NCBI RefSeq assembly: GCF_023509015.1
Contig: NZ_CP094975.1
Location: 69,501 to 133,500 of the forward strand
Source of the DNA: Pseudomonas abieticivorans
GTDB lineage: Bacteria; Pseudomonadota; Gammaproteobacteria; Pseudomonadales; Pseudomonadaceae
Length of the DNA: 64,000 nucleotides
Direction: 5' to 3'
Position numbers and translations under genes: made by a program. The notes below the pieces were generated by a model that searched no databases, was not told where the DNA came from, and saw only the letters and a program-made list of their open reading frames with translations. Position 1 is the first letter of the stretch; every line of letters starts with the position of its first letter. This document shows, in pieces, positions 10,017-18,923 of the stretch.

Positions 10017-11015
10017 TCAGTCATAGGCCAGGGTAAACGTCGCCCGCGCCGGCGCCGTGCCGGGCGTGACCTGCGCCTGGGTCTGGATGTAGCGCGCGCT
10101 CAAGGCGATGCTGTGGCTGGACTCGCCCGAGGCCACCAAGCCGGTGCGCCACTGGCCCGGGTTGCCCAGTTGCGCGCTGTCGGCGCCGTAGTGCACCAAG
10201 CCGCCATCGGCGCGCTGCAACTGCAGGCCCACCCCACCCGCAGACGCCTCGGCGCCCAGTGACAATACCGCGCTGCGGTTGCCGGGGTCATTGACGTCGG
10301 TCAAGCTGACATGCACCCCCAGGCGCCCGCCCGCCCCGCCGCGGCAGGCCAGGCGCAGCTCGAAATCGCGCTTGGGGCCCAAGGAGCCGATGCCCTTGAA
10401 CTCGCGCAACGCCTGCCCGCCCATGCTCACCCGCACCTGTCGCGAGGCAGGGTGCACCTCACAGGTGGGCTTTTGCGCAACGATGCGCACCGGGCCTGCG
10501 GCAAAACGCAAGCGGTGGCTGGCAAGCGTGCCGTACTGGCGCTGCGCACCCAGCCCGGCGAGTTCCAACGTGCCGTCGTACAGGGGGCCGGTCTTGATCA
10601 ACTTCAGCCAATAGCCTGAACCCGGGCTCACGCTGGTTTCCCCGGCCACGGTGCGCGTGGTCGGTGGCCAGGTAACCCGCTCTTCAGGGCCCGGCAACTG
10701 GGTCAATTGCAGGCCCACGCCCGGCAGATTGCTGGCGTACACCCCCTCGCCGCCCCCCGCTGTCATCGGCGTCAACCACCCCACGCTCAGGACTTCACCG
10801 CCCTCGCAGTGCAGCGACGTGGGCAAGCCATTGACCTGCTGGGTATGCAGCACGCTGCCCACCGGGCCTGCATTGTCGACGATGATTTCGCCAGGCAAGT
10901 GCATCACCACCTCCTGCGGGCCGTATTCGGGGTAGAAGGCGCACGCTGCCTGGGCGATAGGGCTGGCCAATGGCAGCAGGCAGGCAGTGGCGATACAGCG
11001 AAAAAACAGGGGCAT
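10017..11015 (-). CDS. Fimbrial tip adhesin of a chaperone-usher operon
   Basis: This 332-aa secreted protein has a signal peptide ending near AQA-AC. The roughly 190-residue N-terminal region would be the receptor-binding domain. The C-terminal pilin domain starts near TCEVHPASRQV and ends in the beta-strand ATFTLAYD, which is completed by the chaperone or next subunit. Two-domain organisation and the last place in the operon argue for tip adhesin; the ligand cannot be predicted. I use the ATG at 11015; a TTG at 11021 is also open but is too close to the GAG motif. It lies 15 bases after the usher stop. Confidence 0.75.
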   Translation of the reverse strand: MPLFFRCIATACLLPLASPIAQAACAFYPEYGPQEVVMHLPGEIIVDNAGPVGSVLHTQQVNGLPTSLHCEGGEVLSVGWLTPMTAGGGEGVYASNLPGVGLQLTQLPGPEERVTWPPTTRTVAGETSVSPGSGYWLKLIKTGPLYDGTLELAGLGAQRQYGTLASHRLRFAAGPVRIVAQKPTCEVHPASRQVRVSMGGQALREFKGIGSLGPKRDFELRLACRGGAGGRLGVHVSLTDVNDPGNRSAVLSLGAEASAGGVGLQLQRADGGLVHYGADSAQLGNPGQWRTGLVASGESSHSIALSARYIQTQAQVTPGTAPARATFTLAYD

Positions 11016-11030
11016 GCACAAAGTCTCGGG

Positions 11031-13484
11031 TCAGGTGTCACACGTGGCCTGCAACAGCGGGTAATCGTTGTCGGCAATCAGGTCGGGCAACTGGTAGGCA
11101 AACTGGCATTGCTGCGCGGCGCTCTCGCCCCACTGCACGGTAAGTTGGCCGGTTGGGGCCAAGCCGCGGGCGAACACTCGGCTACCCTGGCCCACCAGGC
11201 CCAGGGGTTGGCCATCGGCCGAGCGTACGTTGGCGCCAAAGGGCAGCGCAGTGCCGTCCTTGCGCCGTACGTCGAGCATCGCCGCCCGGCCAGTCAAGGT
11301 GGGGTAGCTGAGCAGCGCCACGGCACCGGCGCGCGGCACCACGTGCTGGCTGCTCACTTGCAGTTCGACGTCTTGGGGCAAGCCCTTGGGGTCAAGTTCC
11401 ACGCGGTTCAGGCCGTAGGGCATCAGGCTTGGCATCACCCCGTAGCCGCGCGCGTCGAGGCGCGCGCCGTTGCCATTGACGATACGGGCGCCCGCCGCGT
11501 GGGGGGCGTGGACGATCGCGAACGTTTCCGAGAGCGGCTGGGCGAACGTTACCCCACCGCCATGGGCCACCAGCGCGCCGCGCAGCCCCACAGATGCCTG
11601 ACTGGCACCGTCGCCGCCGCCCAGCCCGGCGCTCCATTGGCCTTGCGCGGCGCGCCAGGTGCCATGGCCACTGACACTGCGGCTGGCGCCCTGCGGGTCA
11701 CGTTGGGCGCTGGTGTTCAAGCCCAGGCTGCGCTGCTCGTCACCCACGCTGTACCCCGCTTGCCACTGGCTGCGCCCCTGGTTGTCACGCACAAGGCTGC
11801 TGCTCAAGCTGCCTCGGTTACCACCCAGCGGTAGGCTCAAGGTCAATTGCAGGCGGCTGTCGGCCCGGCCTTGGTCATCGCGCTCGCGGCTCAGGGCCAG
11901 CCCGTAACCCAGGTGCTGGTAGCGGTTGCTATAGCTCAGCGTATAGTTCAACGATTGGCCGGCGCGCTGCCAGTAGCGGGTACTGACCGCCGACACTTGC
12001 AGGTGGCCGTAATCGTCCCCCAGGTGCTGGCCCAGGCCCAGTTGAGTACCGCTGCGTGGCTGCCAGGCCGCACCACGCCCGGCTGATTGGCGCTCCAGCA
12101 AGGCGGTGCGAAAGTCGTGGTAACCGGCGCTGGAATGCCAATAGCTTGAGGCCGACAACCGGGCCGCCGTGCCCGGCAATTGCCAGGCGTAGTTCAGCCG
12201 CCAACGCTGGCCTTGTACCCCACGCGCAAGCTCGCTGCGGGCTTGGGTCAGGTCAAGGCCAAAGGCACCAACCGAACTGTTCAGCGCGGTGCCCAAGAGC
12301 CCGGCGTAGTAGCCTTGGCTCAAGGTGCTGCCGGTGTAGGCGGTCCATGTATTGCTCACGCCGTGCTGCCAGGTGCCTTGGGCAAACAGCGGCCCATCGT
12401 CGAGTTCGGCTTCGTCGACCCGGCCCAGCACCGCGCTGTAGCGCCGGGCGCCTTCGCGCAAGGCCAGGGGCGTGACCGAATACGGCACGCTGAAGCGGCG
12501 CACGCTGCCGTCGGCCTCCAGCACGCTAACCTCCAGGTCGCCGCCAAAACCGCTGGCGTACAGGTCATCGATCACAAATTCCCCGGGGGCTACCAGCAGT
12601 TCCTGCAGCAGCACGCCGTTCTGGCGTATCGACACCTTGGCGTTGCTGGTGGCCATGCCGCGCACCACCGGCGCGAAACCACGCTGGGAGGCCGGCAACA
12701 TACGGTCGTCACTGTTCAGTTGCAGGCCGCTGAAGCCGACCGAATCGAGCAATTCGCCCTGGCTGCGGGTTCGCCCCAGCAATGCCTGCGCCGCCCATTC
12801 ACCCAATTCGCGTTGCACGTAGGTGGCCTGGTGCTGATAGCGCCCGCCGTCCTGGTCGCTGCCGCTCCAGGCGCCCTGATGGCGCCAGTGCCAATCACCG
12901 TGATTAAAGCCCATCGACACGCCGGCATACCCTTGCACCTGACGCGCCTGGCCTGCAGCATCGAAACTGAACAGGTTGAGGTTGTAATCGGCAAACCCTG
13001 CGTTTACGCCCGAATCCCACCGGCTGGGGTCTACCGAGCCCCGAGCCAGGCGCAGCAGGATCGACTGGGCAATGTCCAGGTCCAGGCGCAGGGTCGCCAG
13101 GTCTGCCCGCGCCCTGGCGTGCGGGTTGATCGCGGTCACGCCCACGCACCCATCCGGCACGTTGAGGCGTTGCACAATCGCCGGCGCCACGTGGTCCAGG
13201 TCCACTTGCGCAGCCTGCAGCAACGCGTGCGTGATGCAGACCTGGGCAGGCCCGCCATCGGGATCCCGGGCAATGCGCACGTCCAACCGGCCGCGGGGCT
13301 CAGCATTGACGTACAGGTCCAGGCGGTACTGGCCCGGCAACAGGGTTTGACCACGTTCGTACGCGCTGAGGTCGACCTCACCGGGCAAAAACCCGGACTC
13401 GAACTCCACCGGCTCAGCGCCCGCGAAGGGCATCGCCAACACGCCACAGCACATCATCGCCGCCGGCACAAAACGCTCTGTCAC
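11031..13484 (-). CDS. Outer-membrane usher (FimD/PapC family)
   Basis: This 817-aa usher has a signal peptide, an N-terminal chaperone-binding domain (FESGFLPGEVDLSAYERG...LPGQYRLDLYVN), a 24-strand barrel region with plug, and C-terminal domains ending in a cysteine-containing segment (AAQQCQF...LQATCDT). It threads fimbrial subunits across the outer membrane. The GTG start at 13484 overlaps the chaperone stop by four bases (GTGA), so translation is coupled. The family is certain; the fimbrial type is not named. Confidence 0.92.
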   Translation of the reverse strand: MTERFVPAAMMCCGVLAMPFAGAEPVEFESGFLPGEVDLSAYERGQTLLPGQYRLDLYVNAEPRGRLDVRIARDPDGGPAQVCITHALLQAAQVDLDHVAPAIVQRLNVPDGCVGVTAINPHARARADLATLRLDLDIAQSILLRLARGSVDPSRWDSGVNAGFADYNLNLFSFDAAGQARQVQGYAGVSMGFNHGDWHWRHQGAWSGSDQDGGRYQHQATYVQRELGEWAAQALLGRTRSQGELLDSVGFSGLQLNSDDRMLPASQRGFAPVVRGMATSNAKVSIRQNGVLLQELLVAPGEFVIDDLYASGFGGDLEVSVLEADGSVRRFSVPYSVTPLALREGARRYSAVLGRVDEAELDDGPLFAQGTWQHGVSNTWTAYTGSTLSQGYYAGLLGTALNSSVGAFGLDLTQARSELARGVQGQRWRLNYAWQLPGTAARLSASSYWHSSAGYHDFRTALLERQSAGRGAAWQPRSGTQLGLGQHLGDDYGHLQVSAVSTRYWQRAGQSLNYTLSYSNRYQHLGYGLALSRERDDQGRADSRLQLTLSLPLGGNRGSLSSSLVRDNQGRSQWQAGYSVGDEQRSLGLNTSAQRDPQGASRSVSGHGTWRAAQGQWSAGLGGGDGASQASVGLRGALVAHGGGVTFAQPLSETFAIVHAPHAAGARIVNGNGARLDARGYGVMPSLMPYGLNRVELDPKGLPQDVELQVSSQHVVPRAGAVALLSYPTLTGRAAMLDVRRKDGTALPFGANVRSADGQPLGLVGQGSRVFARGLAPTGQLTVQWGESAAQQCQFAYQLPDLIADNDYPLLQATCDT

Positions 13485-14218
13485 CGCGACAGCGCCTGGC
13501 GCAACGGCACGCCGGCGCCGTGGTCATTGATGGCGATGACGCTCACCTGCGCCTGGTCCGGCTGCAGCCCCTCGGCGCCCTCCACGGCAAAACGCTGCTG
13601 CCCGAAAGGCGCTACAAACCCCGCCCCGGCGGCGTAGCTACGTGCACCCAGCACCAGGTTTACCTCGCCCAGATTGACGTAGAACGGCGAGCGGTTGTCG
13701 GCCTGCAGTTGCCAGCCGCGACCTTCACGCAGCAGGGTCCACTGCACGCCCTGCAAAGCTTGCACCGCGCTACCGGGCAGGCCTGCGGGGCGGAACATCA
13801 CCTTGATGCGTTGCCGGATGGCCATCTGCAAATGGTTGCCGCCGGCCTCCTCGGCGCCCAGGCGCGGCGGAATCTCCAGCACGTTGAGCCAGAACAGGCT
13901 TTCGCGATCGTTGGGCAACGGTTCGCGCGAATGAATCAGGCGCAGGGCCTGGCCTTTGTCGGGGTCCAGGCGAAACATCGCCGGGCTGATACTGAACGGC
14001 ACCTGGGTGGCATGGGGTTCGGCGCTGGCGTCACCGGTATCCAACCAGGCCTGCACCAGGGCCGGCGTGCGCCCCTGGTTGCTCAGTTGCACGGTGACTT
14101 CGCGCTCTTGCGCCGGATAAATCACCCGCGTCGCCGAAATGATCACGCTGGCCTGGGCGGTGCCCAGCCACAGGCACGCCAGAAGCGCCCCTAAAGAGCG
14201 CAGCAAGAAAGACTTCAT
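13481..14218 (-). CDS. Periplasmic fimbrial chaperone (PapD family)
   Basis: This 245-aa protein has a signal peptide ending near AQA-SV and two immunoglobulin-like domains. The family signature is visible in FRLDPDKGQALRL and LFWLNVLEIPPR. By donor-strand complementation it caps pilins and delivers them to the usher. It is the second gene of the operon, 54 bases after the pilin gene and overlapping the usher gene by four bases. Confidence 0.92.
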   Translation of the reverse strand: MKSFLLRSLGALLACLWLGTAQASVIISATRVIYPAQEREVTVQLSNQGRTPALVQAWLDTGDASAEPHATQVPFSISPAMFRLDPDKGQALRLIHSREPLPNDRESLFWLNVLEIPPRLGAEEAGGNHLQMAIRQRIKVMFRPAGLPGSAVQALQGVQWTLLREGRGWQLQADNRSPFYVNLGEVNLVLGARSYAAGAGFVAPFGQQRFAVEGAEGLQPDQAQVSVIAINDHGAGVPLRQALSR

Positions 14219-14272
14219 GGGAATGTCCTGGAGCGGTGGGCAGCCTGGCCGCGGCGCGGCTGCCCCTGGGGC

Positions 14273-14803
14273 TTATGGGAAGATCAGCGTGTATTGCACG
14301 CGGGTTTTCACCAGGCCCGGCGTCACGGCGCCGGTGGCGGCGTATTCGGCAAAGTAATCGAGCGTGGCATTGCCGCCCGACACGGCCACCAACTGCGAAT
14401 TCTGGCTGCCGGCCGCCTTGCTGGCATCGATCGGGCCATGCCGGTCGTTAAGCAGGCCCACTTCCACGTTCTGGGCGCCGCCGGCGTCCACGATCAAGCG
14501 GCCAGTAAGCGGATTGACGGTAGGGCCTGGCTCGAAATAGGTGTACACGCTCCCGGTTTCCGGGGTGCATTCGGTCAGGTTCAGTTGGAACGGCGTGCGC
14601 CCGGTTGTTGGGCTGGCCTGCGAGAACGCATTCATCGAGACGTGGGGCAGGTCCACGGTGAAGTTCGGCTTGTCGTCGTTGATCTTGCAGGTGTTGGCTT
14701 TAATGTGGCCATCGAAATCGATTTGACCGTCGGCCGCGTTCGCACCTGTAAATACTGTCATAAATGACACAGCCAACGCGGCAGAAAGTACGATCCGTTT
14801 CAT
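14273..14803 (-). CDS. Major fimbrial subunit (type 1 pilin family)
   Basis: This 176-aa pilin precursor has a signal peptide (MKRIVLSAALAVSFMTVFTG...NA-ADG) and the pilin pattern DGQIDFDGHIKANTCKI, with a conserved disulfide to the Cys in LNLTECTPETG. It ends in VQYTLIFP with the penultimate aromatic donor strand. The ATG at 14803 is preceded by AAGGA at proper spacing; a TTG at 14821 also opens the frame. It is first in a four-gene leftward operon. Pilin genes of this kind are often MvaT/MvaU targets, and mvaU lies 8 kb away. Confidence 0.87.
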   Translation of the reverse strand: MKRIVLSAALAVSFMTVFTGANAADGQIDFDGHIKANTCKINDDKPNFTVDLPHVSMNAFSQASPTTGRTPFQLNLTECTPETGSVYTYFEPGPTVNPLTGRLIVDAGGAQNVEVGLLNDRHGPIDASKAAGSQNSQLVAVSGGNATLDYFAEYAATGAVTPGLVKTRVQYTLIFP

Positions 14804-15068
14804 TTCTAGAATCCTTTGCAAGGCAAAACAATAACCGGCGAGACGATGCCTCGACCGGGCACTGAGGTTCAGCGCCGGCGCAGTATGGGGGTAGAGGCAG
14901 GGAAAATAATGTCGGAAAAGTTGTAGGCTGGCGTAGTACAGAAACGTTTAATTGGGGGAAATAAGCCATTTCCGAAGCCGAAAAAAAATCCCCGCCAACC
15001 CCATGCAAAGCGTCTAGTACGGGCCTTACAAGTTGTTAAAGGGGATCCAACCGTGACCCTTGAATTGA
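14804..15068 (-). promoter_or_regulatory. Promoter region of the fimbrial operon
   Basis: These 265 bases lie between the pilin start and the end of gor. They hold an A8 tract near 14980 and several AT-rich stretches (AAAATAATG, GTTTAATTG) suited to H-NS-like control. No convincing -35/-10 pair or invertible repeat is visible, so there is no sign of phase variation by inversion. Confidence 0.35.
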
Positions 15069-16427
15069 TTAGCGGTCGACGGGCGTCCGCATGGTCACGA
15101 ATTCTTCCGCGGCAGTGGGGTGCACACCGATGGTCTCATCGAACAGTTGCTTGGTGGCGCCGGCCTTCAGGGCCACGGCCAAGCCTTGGACGATCTCGCC
15201 GGCGTCCGGGCCGACCATGTGGCAACCCAGTACCTTGTCGGTCTTGGCGTCCACCACCAACTTCATGAGCGTGCGTTCCTGACACTCGGTCAGGGTCAGT
15301 TTCATCGGCCGGAAGCGGCTTTCGAACACCTGCACGTCGTGGCCTTGCTCACGGGCCTGTTCTTCGCTCAAGCCCACGGTGCCAATGTTGGGTAGGCTGA
15401 ACACCGCCGTCGGGATGTGCTGGTAGTCCACCGGGCGGTACTGCTCGGGCTTGAACAAGCGGCGCGCCACGGCCATGCCTTCGGCCAGGGCCACCGGCGT
15501 CAATTGCACGCGGCCGATCACGTCGCCCAACGCCAGGATCGACGGGTCGCTGGTCTGGAACTGCTCGTCCACCTGGATGAAGCCGTCCTTGTTCAACGCC
15601 ACGCCGGTGTTTTCCAGGCCCAGGTTGTCCAGCATCGGGCGCCGGCCGGTGGCGTAGAAGATGCAGTCGGCGCTGAGCGTGCGACCATCCTTGAGGGTGG
15701 CCAGCAGGCTGCCGTCGGCTTGCTTGTCGATGCGTGCGATGTCGGCATTGAACTGCAGGTCCAGGCCGCGCTTGGTCAGCTCTTCGGCCAGGTGCTTGCG
15801 CACCGAGCCGTCGAAGCCGCGCAAGAACAGCTCGCGGCGGTACAGCAAGGTGGTCTGTGCGCCCAGGCCGTGGAAGATGCCGGCAAATTCGACGGCGATG
15901 TACCCGCCCCCCACCACCAGCACACGCTTGGGCAGTTGCTCAAGGAAGAATGCCTCGTTGGAGGTGATGGCGTGCTCGCGGCCCGGAATGTCGGGGATCT
16001 GCGGCCAGCCACCAGTGGCGATCAACACGCGCTCGGCGCTGTAGCGCTGGCCATCGACTTCCACGTGATGGGCATCGACGAAGCGTGCGTGCCCTTCCAG
16101 CAGCTTGACGCCACTGCTGACCAACAAGTTGCGATAGATGCCATTGAGGCGCTCGATCTCGCGGTTCTTGTTGGCGATCAGGGTGGGCCAGTCGAACTGG
16201 GCCTCGCCCAAGGTCCAGCCAAAGCCGTGCGCTTGCTCGAAGTCTTCGGCGAAATGCGCGCCGTACACCAGCAGCTTTTTCGGCACGCAGCCAACGTTCA
16301 CGCACGTGCCGCCCAGGTAGCGGCTTTCAGCCACCGCCACCTTGGCGCCGAAACCTGCGGCAAAACGCGCCGCGCGCACGCCGCCGGAACCGGCGCCGAT
16401 GACAAAAAGGTCGAAATCGTAGTTCAT
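15069..16427 (-). CDS. gor: Glutathione-disulfide reductase
   Basis: This 452-aa FAD enzyme reduces glutathione disulfide with NADPH. Visible are the FAD motif [14 protein letters not shown], redox cysteines C42 and C47 in [14 protein letters not shown], the NADPH fold [13 protein letters not shown] and the C-terminal [10 protein letters not shown] with the active-site His-Glu pair. Length and motif order match the family. It is transcribed alone or by read-through from galU, whose terminator lies between. Confidence 0.95.
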   Translation of the reverse strand: MNYDFDLFVIGAGSGGVRAARFAAGFGAKVAVAESRYLGGTCVNVGCVPKKLLVYGAHFAEDFEQAHGFGWTLGEAQFDWPTLIANKNREIERLNGIYRNLLVSSGVKLLEGHARFVDAHHVEVDGQRYSAERVLIATGGWPQIPDIPGREHAITSNEAFFLEQLPKRVLVVGGGYIAVEFAGIFHGLGAQTTLLYRRELFLRGFDGSVRKHLAEELTKRGLDLQFNADIARIDKQADGSLLATLKDGRTLSADCIFYATGRRPMLDNLGLENTGVALNKDGFIQVDEQFQTSDPSILALGDVIGRVQLTPVALAEGMAVARRLFKPEQYRPVDYQHIPTAVFSLPNIGTVGLSEEQAREQGHDVQVFESRFRPMKLTLTECQERTLMKLVVDAKTDKVLGCHMVGPDAGEIVQGLAVALKAGATKQLFDETIGVHPTAAEEFVTMRTPVDR

Positions 16428-16446
16428 TCAAAGATCTCCACTGGCC

Positions 16447-16474
16447 TTTTCGCGGATGAATCCGCTCCTACAAG
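16447..16474. repeat. REP element, single half
   Basis: TTTTCGCGGATGAATCCGCTCCTACAAG matches the repeat seen at 33308-33352 and 56279-56362 with one substitution in the core. CGGAT-GA-ATCCG forms the small hairpin. It lies in the gor leader. Confidence 0.7.
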
Positions 16475-16510
16475 ACATGATTCCTACGCGAGGAGGCCCT
16501 CAAGTCATAC

Positions 16511-16546
16511 AAACAAAAACGCCGCTCTCCGAAGAGTAGCGGCGTT
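16511..16546 (-). terminator. Rho-independent terminator of galU
   Basis: On the minus strand AACGCCGCT and AGCGGCGTT form a 9-bp stem, with an inner CTCTTCGGAG stem-loop, followed by TTTTTGTTTG. It begins 25 bases after the galU stop. Confidence 0.9.
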
Positions 16547-16571
16547 CAGTACCCCAAGGACAGCAGACTTA

Positions 16572-17411
16572 TCAGTAAGCCTTGCCAGTCTTGTAGAAGT
16601 TCTCGAAGCAGAAGTTGGTGGCGTCGATGTAACCTTCGGCGCCGCCGCAGTCAAAACGCTGGCCCTTGAACTTGTAGGCCAGCACGCAACCGTTCTGCGC
16701 CTGTTTCATCAGGGCGTCGGTGATCTGGATCTCGCCACCCTTGCCTGGCTCGGTTTGTTCGATCAGGTCGAAGATGTCCGGGGTCAGGATGTAGCGGCCG
16801 ATGATGGCCAGGTTCGACGGTGCGTCTTCGGGGGCTGGTTTTTCAACCATGCTGTTCACGCGGTAGATGTCGTCGCGGATCATCTCGCCGGCGATCACGC
16901 CGTACTTGTTGGTCTCCGAGGGGTCGACTTCCTGGATGGCGACGATCGAGCAGCGGAACTGGTTGTACAGCTTGACCATCTGCGCCAGTACGCCGTCACC
17001 TTCCAGGTTGACGCACAGGTCGTCTGCCAGCACCACGGCGAAGGGTTCGTCGCCGATCAACGGGCGGCCGGTCAGGATCGCGTGGCCCAGGCCTTTCATC
17101 TCGGTTTGACGGGTGTAGGAGAACGAGCACTCATCGAGCAGTTTGCGGATGCCGACCAGGTATTTTTCCTTGTCGGTGCCCTTGATCTGGTTTTCCAACT
17201 CGTAGCTGATGTCGAAGTGGTCTTCCAGGGCACGCTTGCCGCGGCCGGTGACGATGGAGATTTGGCTCAGACCGGCTTCCAGTGCCTCTTCGACGCCGTA
17301 TTGGATCAGTGGCTTGTTGACCACCGGCAGCATTTCCTTGGGCATGGCTTTGGTCGCTGGCAGAAAGCGAGTGCCGTAACCGGCTGCTGGGAACAAGCAT
17401 TTCTTGATCAT
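16572..17411 (-). CDS. galU: UTP-glucose-1-phosphate uridylyltransferase
   Basis: This 279-aa nucleotidyltransferase makes UDP-glucose for LPS core, exopolysaccharide and related pathways. The N-terminus KKCLFPAAGYGTRFLPATKAMPKEMLP is the nucleotide-binding signature of GalU. A terminator follows directly. Upstream there is a short leader with no other gene. It is a single-gene unit. Confidence 0.96.
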   Translation of the reverse strand: MIKKCLFPAAGYGTRFLPATKAMPKEMLPVVNKPLIQYGVEEALEAGLSQISIVTGRGKRALEDHFDISYELENQIKGTDKEKYLVGIRKLLDECSFSYTRQTEMKGLGHAILTGRPLIGDEPFAVVLADDLCVNLEGDGVLAQMVKLYNQFRCSIVAIQEVDPSETNKYGVIAGEMIRDDIYRVNSMVEKPAPEDAPSNLAIIGRYILTPDIFDLIEQTEPGKGGEIQITDALMKQAQNGCVLAYKFKGQRFDCGGAEGYIDATNFCFENFYKTGKAY

Positions 17412-17621
17412 ATGAGTCCTTACAAAGGGCTGTGCTTACGAGATTCGGCGCAGTCTAATCAGGCGGCGGCCACCTTACAATGCCCCGCGCCCGGCCGATC
17501 GAATGCAGAATAGAAAATTCCTGCGCTGGATAGTTCCACTGCGTATTGAATATTAAGTTACATTGCGCCAAGCGCCAGTGCTCAGGCGTTATTTCCTCTC
17601 CCTTTTTTCGAAGATGCAACC

Positions 17622-17903
17622 ATGCATAAAACCCTAGCAGTGCTCGCTGTCCTGGCCCTTGGCGGCTGCGCGACGGCCTCACCCACAGTGCTGAAAAACG
17701 GCAAACAGGGCCTGGACATCGACTGTTCAGGCCAGGCCATGTCCTGGGACAGTTGCTACCAGAAGGCCCAGGCCTCGTGCGACGGCGGTGACTACGACAT
17801 CATCGGCACCGACGGCACGCCCCAGCCCAAACCCAGCGACAAGACCCTGGGGGCCGACATCGGCAACTACAAAAGCCGCAGCGTCACGGTGATGTGCAAG
17901 TAA
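17622..17903 (+). CDS. Small predicted lipoprotein
   Basis: This 93-aa precursor has a lipobox LALGGC with lipidated Cys16. The mature part is small, polar and contains four further cysteines (IDCSG, DSCYQKAQ, ASCDGG, VMCK), which could form two disulfides in the periplasm. No function is recognised. The ATG is preceded by a weak ribosome-binding site. It converges on another small lipoprotein gene, with stop codons nearly adjacent (17903 and 17905). Confidence 0.75.
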   Translation: MHKTLAVLAVLALGGCATASPTVLKNGKQGLDIDCSGQAMSWDSCYQKAQASCDGGDYDIIGTDGTPQPKPSDKTLGADIGNYKSRSVTVMCK

Positions 17904-17904
17904 C

Positions 17905-18255
17905 TCAGCCGGAAATGCACTTGGTGGCGGCACGTTGAACGTCATGGGGGCGCAGCGGCATGTTGGAAATGCGCTCGTGGACCTTGATCGTGCTGCCACT
18001 GGAACGCTTCTCGATGTAAATCACCGCGGCAGGGTCCGAGCTCAGCTTTTGCGGCACGATCACCCGGTAACCATCGTGCAACGGTTCAACGGTCGACGGC
18101 TTGCGGCTGGCCGCCAGGGCCCCGACCAGGCAGTCGGCGTAATCCTTGGGGTCTTTGCCAGACATCACGCTCATGGTTTCGGGGCTTTTCTCTATCTCGG
18201 CCACGCTCGCACACCCGCTCAACAACACAGCCATCGCCAACAGCGGCCACTTCAT
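17905..18255 (-). CDS. Small predicted lipoprotein
   Basis: This 116-aa precursor has lipobox VLLSGC with Cys15, followed by ASVAEIEKSPETMSVMSGKDPKDYADCLVGAL and a C-terminal basic region with a final cysteine (TKCISG). The ATG at 18255 sits 5 bases after GGAGG; a GTG six bases upstream overlaps that site and is rejected. Function is unknown; it looks like a conserved Pseudomonas envelope lipoprotein. Confidence 0.75.
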   Translation of the reverse strand: MKWPLLAMAVLLSGCASVAEIEKSPETMSVMSGKDPKDYADCLVGALAASRKPSTVEPLHDGYRVIVPQKLSSDPAAVIYIEKRSSGSTIKVHERISNMPLRPHDVQRAATKCISG

Positions 18256-18410
18256 AGACACCTCCGATCGAAAAAAGCTCTGACAACGTAAAATACGCTT
18301 TGCTCCTCAGTGATGGCAGATTTATCGTGTCGCCGCGCAGGAAACGCGGCAACCGCCCGTGCCATCGTGCTATCGTTTTGATTTGCCAGTGATGCTTCCC
18401 GGAGAAAGAC

Positions 18411-18713
18411 ATGAAATTCGTACACCAGCGCGAACACCTCAACGAAGACGACCTGGTCGTCATCGTGTGTTCCCAGCGCTGCAACATTCGCCTGATGAGC
18501 GACGCCAACTTCCGCAGCTTCAAGAACGGCGGTCGGCACTCCTATCACGGCGGCGCGTTCGACACCTTCCCGGCAAAGATCACCGCACCCAGCACCGGTT
18601 TCTGGAACATTACCATCGACACCGCAGGCACCAAGCCACAGCCTGCCGTGCGCAAGCCGGCCTTTACCCACACGATCAAGATCGTCCGCCGCTCGTCTTC
18701 CAAGTTCTCCTGA
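18411..18713 (+). CDS. DUF1883 domain protein
   Basis: This 100-aa cytoplasmic protein shows the DUF1883 pattern MKFVHQREHLNEDD, CSQRCNIRLM, NFRSFKNGG and GFWNITIDTAG. In other bacteria the domain is sometimes fused to TIR domains, but here it stands alone. GGAGA precedes the ATG by 8 bases. The molecular role is unknown. Two small genes and alkB follow on the same strand. Confidence 0.8.
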   Translation: MKFVHQREHLNEDDLVVIVCSQRCNIRLMSDANFRSFKNGGRHSYHGGAFDTFPAKITAPSTGFWNITIDTAGTKPQPAVRKPAFTHTIKIVRRSSSKFS

Positions 18714-18743
18714 AGGCTCGGCATTTTTGACAGGTACGCCCCC

Positions 18744-18908
18744 GTGACCACCAAGTATGTCATCAAATACAAGATCGACGGCGAACGCCGTTGGGATTTC
18801 GCGCAATTGACCGAAGGCACGCTGGAAGAAGCCCGCGCCGCGCTTGAAAAAATCCATGGCGATGATGCCGCCAGCATCACCGACATCACCGTCAGCAAGG
18901 CGCTGTAA
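18744..18908 (+). CDS. Conserved small protein, 54 aa, GTG start
   Basis: A complete frame begins GTG ACC ACC AAG TAT and ends in TAA. It encodes MTTKYVIKYKIDGERRWDF, then a helical stretch (EGTLEEARAALEKIH) and an ITDITVSKAL tail. The beta-helix-beta character, codon use matching its neighbours and its snug fit between the DUF1883 gene and alkB (15 bases before the latter) make it a likely real gene. The ribosome-binding site is weak (AGG). The function is unknown. Confidence 0.65.
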   Translation: MTTKYVIKYKIDGERRWDFAQLTEGTLEEARAALEKIHGDDAASITDITVSKAL

Positions 18909-18923
18909 CCTGCGCCTGCCGCC

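Noticed and set aside
12180..13637. Open frame of 485 codons opposite the usher gene
   Set aside because: Antisense shadow of the usher and chaperone genes, with no domain.
15417..17513. Open frame of 698 codons on the + strand across gor and galU
   Set aside because: It spans two well-identified genes and a terminator on the other strand. Its composition is typical of an antisense shadow in GC-rich DNA.
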